From Bacteroidales bacterium (GTDB lineage: Bacteria; Bacteroidota; Bacteroidia; Bacteroidales; VadinHA17), in assembly GCA_012519515.1 (NCBI GenBank), contig JAAYQC010000052.1, positions 1 to 55,898 of the forward strand: a stretch of 55,898 nt of DNA, given 5' to 3'. The translations under genes and the position numbers were made by a program. A model generated the notes under the pieces. It was not told the DNA's origin and made no database searches. It saw nothing but the letters and a program-made list of their open reading frames with translations. Below, piece after piece: positions 26,943-34,785 of this stretch. Numbering within the stretch: position 1 is the stretch's first letter; each line of letters begins with the position of its first letter.

Positions 26943-27599
26943 ATGGCCATTCACAGGGAAGGATACAAAATAATTGCTGTCGGGTTTATTATTCTGCTGA
27001 TTATTAACATAATAGCGGGAATAATGTTGCCCGATAAGTCTTTTCTGAAATGGATGGTACTTCTCCTGTCGCTTTCATTATATGTTTTCATACTCTTTTT
27101 CTTCAGACTTCCATCCAGGCAGCTCCAGCCGGATCCCGGACTGATCTATGCACCGGCCGACGGAAAAGTGGTTGTTATAGAGGAAACCGTGGAAAATGAA
27201 TATTTCAAAGACCAGCGTCTCCAGATATCGATATTCATGTCGCCTTTCAATATGCACAGCAACAGGTATCCGGTGTCGGGTTCAGTGAAACAGGTATATT
27301 ACCATCCCGGGAAATACATGGTGGCCTGGCATCCAAAATCATCGGAACTGAACGAAAGAAGCAGCGTGGTAATCGAAACTGAAAACGGAACAGAGATACT
27401 GGTCAGACAGATTGCCGGAGCTGTGGCACGGCGGATCGTGACATATGCCAAACCGGGACAAAAGGTAACCCAGGGAGGAGAACTTGGTTTTATAAAGTTC
27501 GGTTCGAGGGTGGATGTTTTCCTGCCGCTCGGAACTGAAATAGAAGTGCCTATCCTGCAGCAGGTTAAGGCAAACAAAAGCATTATAGCAAAAATCTGA
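26943..27599 (+). CDS. psd: Phosphatidylserine decarboxylase (short, PSD-A-like form)
   Basis: A 218-residue proenzyme converting phosphatidylserine to phosphatidylethanolamine. Two hydrophobic segments lie at residues about 9-28 and 37-54, followed by PADGKVVVIE, MSPFNMHSNR and HPGKY. The autocleavage site is Gly187-Ser188 in KFGSRVD, where Ser becomes the pyruvoyl group. The length is that of the compact Psd form. With cdsA upstream and pssA at 34231, the route CDP-DAG to PS to PE is complete in this window. The flavodiiron gene begins 13 bp downstream. Confidence 0.95.
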   Translation: MAIHREGYKIIAVGFIILLIINIIAGIMLPDKSFLKWMVLLLSLSLYVFILFFFRLPSRQLQPDPGLIYAPADGKVVVIEETVENEYFKDQRLQISIFMSPFNMHSNRYPVSGSVKQVYYHPGKYMVAWHPKSSELNERSSVVIETENGTEILVRQIAGAVARRIVTYAKPGQKVTQGGELGFIKFGSRVDVFLPLGTEIEVPILQQVKANKSIIAKI

Positions 27600-27612
27600 A
27601 AAAACCTGATTC

Positions 27613-28842
27613 ATGGAAAAAACTGACAACAGGGTAATTGACATTGCTCCGGATGTGAAATGGATTGGAATACTTGATTATGATATCACGACATTTGATA
27701 TCGTGATGACTACGGAATACGGAACAACCTATAACTCTTTCTTTATAAATACTTCTAAAAAAGCCCTGATAGAAGTTGCAAAGGAGAAGTTTTGGGATGT
27801 CTATTTCAATAAAATTCAGCAGGTAACCGATCCTTCGGAAATTGAATACATCATTCTCGATCATACAGAGCCCGACCATTCAGGCAGCCTTGGCCGCCTG
27901 CTCGAACTGGCGCCTGACGCGACCGTGGTTGGAAGCGGAAATGCAATAAGATACCTGGGCGACATTGTAAACAAACCTTTCAAATCCCTGACAGTTAAGG
28001 ACGGAGATACCCTCGACCTTGGAAACAAGACGCTGAGATTCATCTCGGCCCCGAATCTCCACTGGCCCGATTCAATATATACCTGGCTGGAGGAAGACAG
28101 GATCCTGTTTACCTGCGATTCCTTCGGTGCCCATTATTGCAGCGAAAAGCTCTTCAGCGAACTGACCCCCGATTATCTCGACTCTTTCAAATACTATTTT
28201 GACGTTATCCTTAAACCCTTCAGCAAATTCATGTTGAGGGCAATTGATAGAATCAAAGGGCTTGAGCCTGTCCTTATTTGCCCCGGCCATGGCCCGCTTC
28301 ACAGGGATAATATTGATGAAGTCGTAGCTCTCAGCGCTAAGCTCTCGGAAGAGTACCTAAAGCTTACTGCCGGAGCTGATGTAAAAAGAGTGCTTGTTGC
28401 CTATGTCTCGGCTTATGGATTCACCGGAAAGGCAGCTGAGTATATTGCAGAAGGGATAGGAGAGGAAAGCGGCTGTGTAGCCGATGTCGTTGATATTGAG
28501 CATATCTCTGCCGCCGAACTCGACCTGAAGATCTCCTCAGCCGATGCCATTATCGCGGGATCTCCCACTATCAACCAGAATACCCTGCTGCCGGTCTATA
28601 CCCTCTTTGCACTGATAAATCCCCTGCGCGACAGGGGAAAACTTGCCGGAGCATTCGGATCATACGGATGGAGCGGTGAAGCACCAAAAATCATTCTGGA
28701 TAACTTCAGAAACCTTAAACTGAAAACCTTCGACGAAACAGCCGGATTCAAATTTGCCCCGGGTGGGGAAAAGAAGGAAAGCCTGGTCGAATTCGGAAAA
28801 AAATTCGCCCGCGAGGTGACGGGGGAAGCATCGAAGGAATAG
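27613..28842 (+). CDS. Flavodiiron protein (FprA/A-type flavoprotein)
   Basis: A 409-residue cytosolic enzyme that reduces O2 (or NO) to water (or N2O), protecting anaerobes. The N-terminal metallo-beta-lactamase-like domain holds the di-iron ligands, including the H84-x-E86-x-D88-H89 cluster (HTEPDH) and later His/Asp ligands near HWPDS, FTCDSFGAH and CPGHGP. The C-terminal flavodoxin domain starts near residue 257 (VLVAYVSAYGFTGKAAEYIA) with the FMN loop SPTINQNT. No rubredoxin domain is fused, so an external donor is needed. It is close behind psd and upstream of the cytochrome bd cluster. Confidence 0.94.
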   Translation: MEKTDNRVIDIAPDVKWIGILDYDITTFDIVMTTEYGTTYNSFFINTSKKALIEVAKEKFWDVYFNKIQQVTDPSEIEYIILDHTEPDHSGSLGRLLELAPDATVVGSGNAIRYLGDIVNKPFKSLTVKDGDTLDLGNKTLRFISAPNLHWPDSIYTWLEEDRILFTCDSFGAHYCSEKLFSELTPDYLDSFKYYFDVILKPFSKFMLRAIDRIKGLEPVLICPGHGPLHRDNIDEVVALSAKLSEEYLKLTAGADVKRVLVAYVSAYGFTGKAAEYIAEGIGEESGCVADVVDIEHISAAELDLKISSADAIIAGSPTINQNTLLPVYTLFALINPLRDRGKLAGAFGSYGWSGEAPKIILDNFRNLKLKTFDETAGFKFAPGGEKKESLVEFGKKFAREVTGEASKE

Positions 28843-28891
28843 ATATAAGGTTGGCAGCAGGCCACATGGCACACGCGGCTTGAAAATTGCA

Positions 28892-28961
28892 TATCGTTTT
28901 GGGTAAAAAAATTGTCGTAAAACAATAAGCCAGTTATCGTTTTGGGTAAAAAATTTGTTGT
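28892..28961. repeat. Pair of 27-bp direct repeats between fprA-like gene and the AI-2E/cyd cluster
   Basis: 28892-28918 and 28935-28961 agree at 25 of 27 positions. The shared core is TATCGTTTTGGGTAAAAAA. Centres are 43 bp apart, about four helical turns, so both copies face the same side of the DNA. They lie in a 224-bp gap that also holds TAGATTTG (29033-29040), a likely -7 element for the following gene. Confidence 0.75.
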
Positions 28962-29066
28962 TCTTTTCAGGTTATAGCGAAGACTCCACTATGTTTGAGC
29001 AACAAAAATTTAGCATTTGTAAATTTTCTGATTAGATTTGTATATATACATTGAAAAGACCCTTTG

Positions 29067-30287
29067 ATGAAGACCTCTATTAGGAACATCCTGATTATTC
29101 TGGGCGTTATTCTTTTTCTGTTTTTGTTATGGTCTTTCAGGATTATAGTAGTTTATGTGCTTGTCTCCGGAGTGCTGTCGGTCATGGGAAGGCCGCTGGT
29201 CGACCTGCTGAGACGGATCAAAATAGGAAAATGGCAGTTTCCGCGGGCTCTATGCGCGTTGCTTACCCTGATAGTGATCTGGGGCCTGATAACTCTTTTC
29301 TTCTATATCTTCATACCTCTTATTACCAGGCAGATTAATTACCTGTCAACAATCGATGGCTCTAAAATTGTGGAGCTGGTCGAGGGTCCGGTAAAGAAAA
29401 TCGAAGAGCTCATTACCCTTCTGAATCCGGAGATTTCAGGAAAACTTTCAGTCACCGATTACATAACTTCCAAGGTAGAAGGCATTCTTAACATAGAAGG
29501 GGTACAGAAATTTATGGGATCGTTGGTTGGTGTCCTGGGAAATATAGCCATTGCAGTATTCTCAATCTCCTTTATAACCTTTTTCTTCCTCAAGGACAAG
29601 CATCTTTTCTTCGAATCAATCCTGATGTGGATCCCCGACAAGTACGTGGAAAACGTTACCAGGGCCCTCAATTCAATCAAGCACCTTCTTACAAGATACC
29701 TTATAGGGATTGTCATCCAGAGTACATGTATAATGATACTGATCACACTTGGAATGACTATAGCAGGGATTGAATTCCAGCAGGCTCTGGTGATGGGACT
29801 GATTTTGGGAACACTTAACATTATACCCTACGTGGGCCCATGGCTCGGCTTTTTCATAGTGATGATAATGGGCATAGCCACGCATATCCAGTACGATTTT
29901 TCAACAGTGGTGGTTCCGTTGGTGATGTACATGATGATCGTGGTGGCTATAACGCAGCTCATAGATAATATTATTTTCCAGCCTGTCATTTTTTCCAGCA
30001 GCGTAAGGGCGCATCCGCTCGAGATTTTTATTGTCGTCCTTGCAGCCGGCTTTGCTGCCGGAATACCGGGAATGCTTCTCGGAATACCGACTTATACTGT
30101 TCTCAGGGTGTTCCCCCGGGAGTTCTTCTACGGATTCAAAGCCATCCAGAAAATAACATCAAGTCTGTCGGACGAGGATCAGGACGGGAAAAAATTGCTG
30201 ACATCCGGCCCGCAAGGCATTGTCATCAAGAGGAAACAAAGAAGAAAACCCCGGAGACCTAAAGAAAACAAGCAGGAAATACTATGA
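29067..30287 (+). CDS. AI-2E family (PerM/YdiK-like) membrane transporter
   Basis: A 406-residue protein of the AI-2 exporter superfamily, with seven to eight membrane helices. The N-terminal hydrophobic hairpin and amphipathic region are followed by MGLILGTLNIIPYVGPWLG, the family's central motif, and PLVMYMMIVVAITQLIDN. The C-terminal tail is strongly basic. Members export peptides, quorum signals or ions, and the substrate here is unknown. The ATG at 29067 is used. Its stop overlaps the DUF4492 start by 4 bp (ATGA), linking it to the cytochrome bd genes. Confidence 0.87.
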   Translation: MKTSIRNILIILGVILFLFLLWSFRIIVVYVLVSGVLSVMGRPLVDLLRRIKIGKWQFPRALCALLTLIVIWGLITLFFYIFIPLITRQINYLSTIDGSKIVELVEGPVKKIEELITLLNPEISGKLSVTDYITSKVEGILNIEGVQKFMGSLVGVLGNIAIAVFSISFITFFFLKDKHLFFESILMWIPDKYVENVTRALNSIKHLLTRYLIGIVIQSTCIMILITLGMTIAGIEFQQALVMGLILGTLNIIPYVGPWLGFFIVMIMGIATHIQYDFSTVVVPLVMYMMIVVAITQLIDNIIFQPVIFSSSVRAHPLEIFIVVLAAGFAAGIPGMLLGIPTYTVLRVFPREFFYGFKAIQKITSSLSDEDQDGKKLLTSGPQGIVIKRKQRRKPRRPKENKQEIL

Positions 30288-30511
30288 ATTCATTCGTTTC
30301 TTTGCTTAAAAGGATATTCAGGTTCTACTATGAAGGCTTCACCACAATGTCGTGGTGGGGCAAACGAATCTGGACAATTCTGCTTATCAAATTGTTTATC
30401 ATTTTCCTCATCCTGAAGCTGTTCTTTTTTCCCGATTTCCTCAAAAAGAATTACCGGACAGATAAGCAGCGCAGCGAACATGTACTGGAACAACTAACAA
30501 AACAACATTAA
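30284..30511 (+). CDS. DUF4492 small membrane protein upstream of cydA
   Basis: A 75-residue protein with one membrane segment (residues about 27-50, IWTILLIKLFIIFLILKLFF) preceded by a conserved amphipathic start (FRFYYEGFTTMSWWGK) and followed by a charged tail. The family is restricted to Bacteroidetes and related groups and sits next to cytochrome bd genes. It may assist oxidase assembly, but no function is established. It overlaps the AI-2E gene by 4 bp and precedes cydA by 4 bp. Confidence 0.85.
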   Translation: MNSFVSLLKRIFRFYYEGFTTMSWWGKRIWTILLIKLFIIFLILKLFFFPDFLKKNYRTDKQRSEHVLEQLTKQH

Positions 30512-30515
30512 GCCT

Positions 30516-32072
30516 ATGTTTGAGAGTTTTGACTTATCCCTCGTGGACTGGTCGCGGGCTCAATTTGCCCTCACGGCTGTTTACCACTGGCTTTTCGTTC
30601 CCCTTACACTCGGCCTTTCATTCATTATTGCAATAATGGAGACTATCTATGTAAGAACCGGCAATGAGGAATGGAAGCGTATGACCAAATTCTGGATGAC
30701 TCTTTTCGGGATTAATTTTGCAATAGGCGTGGCAACCGGACTGATCCTTGAGTTTGAATTCGGCACCAACTGGTCAAACTACTCCTGGTTTGTCGGGGAT
30801 ATCTTCGGAGCACCCCTTGCAATAGAAGGCATTCTTGCCTTCTTCCTTGAATCGACTTTCGTTGCCGTTATGTTTTTCGGGTGGGAAAAGATCAGCAAAA
30901 GAGCCCATCTGATATCCACCTGGCTGGTGGCGATAGGAGCCAACCTTTCAGCATTATGGATACTGGTCGCCAATGCCTGGATGCAAAACCCCGTAGGAAT
31001 GGTCTTTAATCCCGAAACTGCCAGAAATGAAATGATAAGCTTCTGGGAAGTCCTTTTCAATGAGGTGGCTGTCTCCAAGTTCCTTCACACCATCTCATCG
31101 GGCTTCCTTCTGGGATCAATGTTCGTGGTGGGAATAAGTGCGTATTACCTCCTTAAAAACCGCGAGATACTTCTTGCAAAAAGAAGTATACTGATCGCGG
31201 GCATCTTTGGCCTGCTCTCATCCCTCCTGGTGATTTATACCGGCGATATTTCGGCAAGAACCCTGGCAAAGGCTCAGCCAATGAAATTCGCTGCTTTCGA
31301 AGCCCTCTATGAGGGAAAGGAGAGGGCGGGACTGGTTGCCGTGGGAGTGCTCAGGGAATCGGACAGGAAAATCGGGGATAAAGCCGTGAATGATTTTGTG
31401 TTCAGGATTGAAATTCCGGGATTCCTTTCAGTGATGACAGGCGGCAGCCCGGAAACCTTCGTACCGGGGATCAGCGATCTTGTAAACGGAAATCCCGAAA
31501 GGGGCCTGCTTTCCGTATCGGAAAAGATGGAGAGAGGAAGAATTGCCCGGGATCTGCTGATCGAATACAAGGAAGCCAGAAAAATCAACGACACAGAGAT
31601 AGCTGAAAGCATTGCAGCGACATTCAGAGACAGAAAATTCAATGAAGAATTTTTCAGGTATTTCGGCTATGCCTCCATTGATAAGCCGGAAGAAGTGATC
31701 CCCGGCGTTAAAGTGTCATTCTACACTTTCCATGTGATGGTAATGCTGGGATTCCTTTTCATCCTTATATTCTCCCTCGCGCTGCTGTTCCTCTTCCGCG
31801 GAACTCTCAGAAAGAACAAATGGTTCCTGTGGATAGCCCTCTTCTCAATCCTGCTTCCCTATGTCGCGAGCGAACTCGGTTGGGTGCTCGCTGAAATGGG
31901 CCGCCAGCCCTGGATAATACAGGACCTTATGCCCGTGACAACTGCAGTTACCCATGTAAGCACCGGATCGGTAATAACAACATTCATACTCTTCGCGGTT
32001 TTGTTTACAATCCTGCTTATTGCAGAAGTTTCGATTATGATAAGGCAGATTAAAATAGGACCAAAAAATTAG
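30516..32072 (+). CDS. cydA: Cytochrome bd quinol oxidase subunit I
   Basis: A 518-residue haem-bearing subunit of the high-affinity O2 reductase. The N-terminus has WSRAQFALTAVYHWLFVPLT with the His expected for haem b595/d. The periplasmic Q-loop spans about residues 255-395, and the family motif GRQPWI (in WVLAEMGRQPWI) is intact. About nine membrane helices. It lies between DUF4492 and cydB in one transcript. With the flavodiiron protein it suggests oxygen protection or microaerobic respiration using menaquinol. Confidence 0.97.
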   Translation: MFESFDLSLVDWSRAQFALTAVYHWLFVPLTLGLSFIIAIMETIYVRTGNEEWKRMTKFWMTLFGINFAIGVATGLILEFEFGTNWSNYSWFVGDIFGAPLAIEGILAFFLESTFVAVMFFGWEKISKRAHLISTWLVAIGANLSALWILVANAWMQNPVGMVFNPETARNEMISFWEVLFNEVAVSKFLHTISSGFLLGSMFVVGISAYYLLKNREILLAKRSILIAGIFGLLSSLLVIYTGDISARTLAKAQPMKFAAFEALYEGKERAGLVAVGVLRESDRKIGDKAVNDFVFRIEIPGFLSVMTGGSPETFVPGISDLVNGNPERGLLSVSEKMERGRIARDLLIEYKEARKINDTEIAESIAATFRDRKFNEEFFRYFGYASIDKPEEVIPGVKVSFYTFHVMVMLGFLFILIFSLALLFLFRGTLRKNKWFLWIALFSILLPYVASELGWVLAEMGRQPWIIQDLMPVTTAVTHVSTGSVITTFILFAVLFTILLIAEVSIMIRQIKIGPKN

Positions 32073-32084
32073 GAGGACCACCAA

Positions 32085-33215
32085 ATGACATTAATGATAT
32101 CACATATGTTCCTGCAGGCCTACTGGTGGATCATCATCTCCCTGCTTGCCGGCCTTCTGGTATTCCTCATGTTTGTCCAGGGCGGACAATCGATGATCTT
32201 TTCCCTTCCGAAGACAGAGCTCCAGAAAGCTATGCTTGTCAATGCAATGGGAAGAAAATGGGGATTTACCTTTACCACCCTTGTTACTTTCGGAGGAGCT
32301 TTCTTTGCTTCATTCCCGCTCTTTTACTCTGTAAGTTTCGGAGGCGCCTACTGGATGTGGATCGCTATACTGTTCAGCTTCATCATTCAGGCCGTTGCAT
32401 ACGAATACCGCTCAAAACCATCCAACGTCCTTGGTCAGAAGACTTTCGACACTTTCCTTTTCATAAACGGATCACTTGGACCCTTCCTGATAGGAACAGT
32501 TGTGGGTACTTTCTTTACAGGTTCACAGTTCAGTCTCAATGAGCTTAACCAGGTAAAATGGGGAACACCATGGCATGGACTTGAGGCGCTTCTCAATGTC
32601 CGAAACCTGGCGCTCGGACTGGCTGTCCTCTTCCTGGCAAGGACTAACGGACTGCTTTATCTGATGAACACTGTTGACGACGACGATCTTTTCGAGAGAT
32701 CAAGGAGGAAACTGTCCATGGATTCTATTTCATTCCTGGTGTTCTTCCTGTTCTTCGTTATTGTGCTGCTGTTGTCGGAGGGATTTGCATACGACCGCGC
32801 TACGGGAACAGTCAGCATGGAGAAGTTCAAATATCTTCATAACCTGCTGCAAATGCCTCTTGTTATGGTGATCTTCCTCGCGGGAGTGATCAGCGTACTT
32901 TACGGGATAGGGGCAGCCCTGTTCAAAGCAAAGCGTTCGGCAATATGGTATACGGGCGCCGGAACGATTCTGGCCGTGATGGCTCTCTTTTTTATAGCCG
33001 GCTTCAACGGCACTGCATTCTACCCGTCGGTATCAGACCCCGGAAGCTCCCTTACCATCGACAAGGCATCTTCAAGCTTCTTTACATTGAAAACCATGAT
33101 GTACGTGTCGTTCTTCGTGCCTTTCGTGATTGCATATATCTGGTATGCCTGGAAAGCTATAAACAGGAAAAAAATTACCGGCGATGAAATAATGAAAGGA
33201 AGGCATTTGTATTAG
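32085..33215 (+). CDS. cydB: Cytochrome bd quinol oxidase subunit II
   Basis: A 376-residue structural subunit of cytochrome bd with about eight to nine membrane helices (SHMFLQAYWWIIISLLAGLL at the start; the FVQGGQSM motif follows). It has an unusually strong Shine-Dalgarno for this phylum, AGGAGG at 32071-32076, eight bases before the ATG, which overlaps the cydA stop region. The stop codon TAG runs straight into a 7-bp tandem repeat. A possible third small subunit lies downstream. Confidence 0.96.
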   Translation: MTLMISHMFLQAYWWIIISLLAGLLVFLMFVQGGQSMIFSLPKTELQKAMLVNAMGRKWGFTFTTLVTFGGAFFASFPLFYSVSFGGAYWMWIAILFSFIIQAVAYEYRSKPSNVLGQKTFDTFLFINGSLGPFLIGTVVGTFFTGSQFSLNELNQVKWGTPWHGLEALLNVRNLALGLAVLFLARTNGLLYLMNTVDDDDLFERSRRKLSMDSISFLVFFLFFVIVLLLSEGFAYDRATGTVSMEKFKYLHNLLQMPLVMVIFLAGVISVLYGIGAALFKAKRSAIWYTGAGTILAVMALFFIAGFNGTAFYPSVSDPGSSLTIDKASSSFFTLKTMMYVSFFVPFVIAYIWYAWKAINRKKITGDEIMKGRHLY

Positions 33216-33323
33216 GCACGGGGCACGGGGCACGGGGCGCAGGGCACAGGGCACAGAGCACAGGGCACAGGGCGCAGGGCACAGGGCTCAGGGCTCAGGG
33301 CTCAGTGCACGGGGCACGGGGCA
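33215..33323. repeat. 7-bp tandem minisatellite (GGCACGG/GGCACAG)
   Basis: About 15 degenerate copies of a 7-bp unit, alternating GGCACGG, GGCGCAG, GGCACAG and GGCTCAG types, begin on the last base of the cydB stop codon. It is non-coding and G-rich on the plus strand. Between it and 33397 I see nothing else definite. Confidence 0.9.
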
Positions 33324-33396
33324 AGAAGATGTATACTGCTAACCGTGCGTTGCATGCCACACGCTGCAAAATTAGAAATTTGATAAACAGTAAAAT

Positions 33397-33522
33397 ATGT
33401 ATCTATCCGGAATCCTGCACTACCTTATATGGCCGGCTTTTATTATACTGAGCTGGTTCGTGATCAAGGCTGCTTTGAAGTACTACGAGAAGAAGTATCC
33501 TCCCGAGAGGGAGGAGAGCTGA
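33397..33522 (+). CDS. 41-codon single-pass membrane ORF after cydB (CydX-like candidate)
   Basis: ATG at 33397 to TGA at 33520-33522. The peptide starts MYLSGILHYLIWPAFIILSW, giving one membrane helix (about residues 5-27), then a basic/acidic tail (KAALKYYEKKYPPEREES). Size, topology and position after cydAB resemble CydX/CbdX small subunits of cytochrome bd, although I see no sequence match to E. coli CydX. It lies 181 bp after cydB, beyond the minisatellite. Its last 59 bp overlap the 3' end of pssA on the other strand. A perfect 7-bp hairpin with a GAGA loop (33498-33515) sits at its end but lacks a T run. Confidence 0.55.
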   Translation: MYLSGILHYLIWPAFIILSWFVIKAALKYYEKKYPPEREES

Positions 33523-34231
33523 AAGGCAGATAAAAAGCGGCAAGCGACATCAGTATATAAAGCGGTATTATCAGGGGAGCCGAGGCGATGCCGAAGATGA
33601 CAAGCATTGCAAGCACTGCTCCGGCAAATATGAATCTCCATTCATTACCGCTGAAACTGAATCCTTTGAATTTGTTTGAAATCAGGGGGATCCGGGTTAC
33701 CATCAGCAGCGACAGTGTCACGGAGTAGATTGCCAGGGCAACAGGAGAAGCTGTAAATGAAGCTATGAGAGGCGATCGAGAGTATGCGGCAGCCAGAACA
33801 ATGGAAATGACTGCAATGGCATTCCCCGGTGTAGGCAATCCCCTGAAAACAGCAGACTGTGTGCTGTCAACATTGAATATCGCGAGCCGCAGTCCGGCAA
33901 GAACCGGCATCAGTATGGTAACAAATGGCAAAACATCTGACATGAATACTGAAGTGCCGTGGCCTGTTCCGGCAGCTGCTTTTATCATTTCATGAATGAT
34001 GATGGCCGGGGAAACTCCGAAGCTTACTATATCAGCCAGACTGTCGAGTTCTTTCCCGATTTCGGAGAATGCATGCAGCAAACGGGCTGAAAAACCGTCG
34101 AGGAAATCAAATATCATAGCGGCAAGGATAAGCCATGATGCCACTACGAGAGAACCGGAGGAGGCAAAGATCACGGAAGTGAATCCGGCAGCCAGATTGA
34201 GACAGGTTATGAAATTCGGAATGTGCTTCAT
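33464..34231 (-). CDS. pssA: CDP-diacylglycerol--serine O-phosphatidyltransferase
   Basis: A 255-residue membrane enzyme making phosphatidylserine from CDP-DAG and serine. The CDP-alcohol phosphotransferase motif is complete: DFLDGFSARLL, then G after eight residues, and two Asp (ELDSLADIVSFG). The remaining helices fit the PssA family. The start is ATG 34231 (MKHIPNFITCLNLAAG); eleven upstream codons in frame are not family-like. A minus-strand TAATTTTG (34266-34273) is a plausible -7 element. The polar C-terminal tail overlaps the small ORF on the plus strand. It supplies the substrate of Psd. Confidence 0.92.
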   Translation of the reverse strand: MKHIPNFITCLNLAAGFTSVIFASSGSLVVASWLILAAMIFDFLDGFSARLLHAFSEIGKELDSLADIVSFGVSPAIIIHEMIKAAAGTGHGTSVFMSDVLPFVTILMPVLAGLRLAIFNVDSTQSAVFRGLPTPGNAIAVISIVLAAAYSRSPLIASFTASPVALAIYSVTLSLLMVTRIPLISNKFKGFSFSGNEWRFIFAGAVLAMLVIFGIASAPLIIPLYILMSLAAFYLPFSSPPSREDTSSRSTSKQP

Positions 34232-34332
34232 GTCGTTCAGTTCATGCCATTGTGATGACGGCAAGCAAAATTATTATAAATTTCACATGATTGGGAGAAA
34301 TTATTAGATTTGCATCATTTATTACTGCCTTG

Positions 34333-34785
34333 ATGATCAGTTTAAAGAATATACGGATTGCAGTGGATTTTGACGGAACCATTGTGGATCATGAATATCC
34401 CGGTATCGGCAAGGAGAAACTGTTCGCGTTTCAGACTCTCAAAGAACTCGAGAAGCTGGGAGCAAGACTTATTTTGTGGACCTTCAGGGCAGGACCTGAA
34501 CTTGAACAGGCTGTTGAATACTGCAGGAAGAACGGGATCGTGTTCTATGCAGTGAACCGGAATTATCCCGAGGAAGTATATGATGAATCAATCAGCCGGA
34601 AGATTGATGCTGATGTTTTTATTGACGATAAGAATGTAGGCGGCTTTCCCGGCTGGAGCGAGATATGGCAGATCCTTGTTCCCTTCGATCTCCACCAGAA
34701 AGAGATGGAAAGGCAGATAGCCAATGCAAGAAGGAACAGTCTGCGGCGTTTGTTCGGAAGGAGAGACAGGCAGAATGAAGGCTAA
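34333..34785 (+). CDS. HAD-like hydrolase, BT0820 type
   Basis: A 150-residue compact HAD-fold protein. The nucleophile motif AVDFDGTIVDHE is at residues about 9-20. The second motif is LWTFRAG and the acidic motif is VFIDDKNVGGFPGW. There is no cap domain of note. This resembles a Bacteroidetes family with a solved Bacteroides member (BT0820) annotated only as a putative phosphatase; the substrate is unknown. The ATG at 34333 fits a TAGATTTG -7 element at 34305-34312. It overlaps the glutaminyl cyclase gene by 11 bp. Confidence 0.82.
   Translation: MISLKNIRIAVDFDGTIVDHEYPGIGKEKLFAFQTLKELEKLGARLILWTFRAGPELEQAVEYCRKNGIVFYAVNRNYPEEVYDESISRKIDADVFIDDKNVGGFPGWSEIWQILVPFDLHQKEMERQIANARRNSLRRLFGRRDRQNEG

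Noticed and set aside
28866..28882. A TGGCAC sequence as another sigma-54 site upstream of the AI-2E gene
   Set aside because: The GC of the -12 element is not 12 bp from the GG, so the spacing is wrong.
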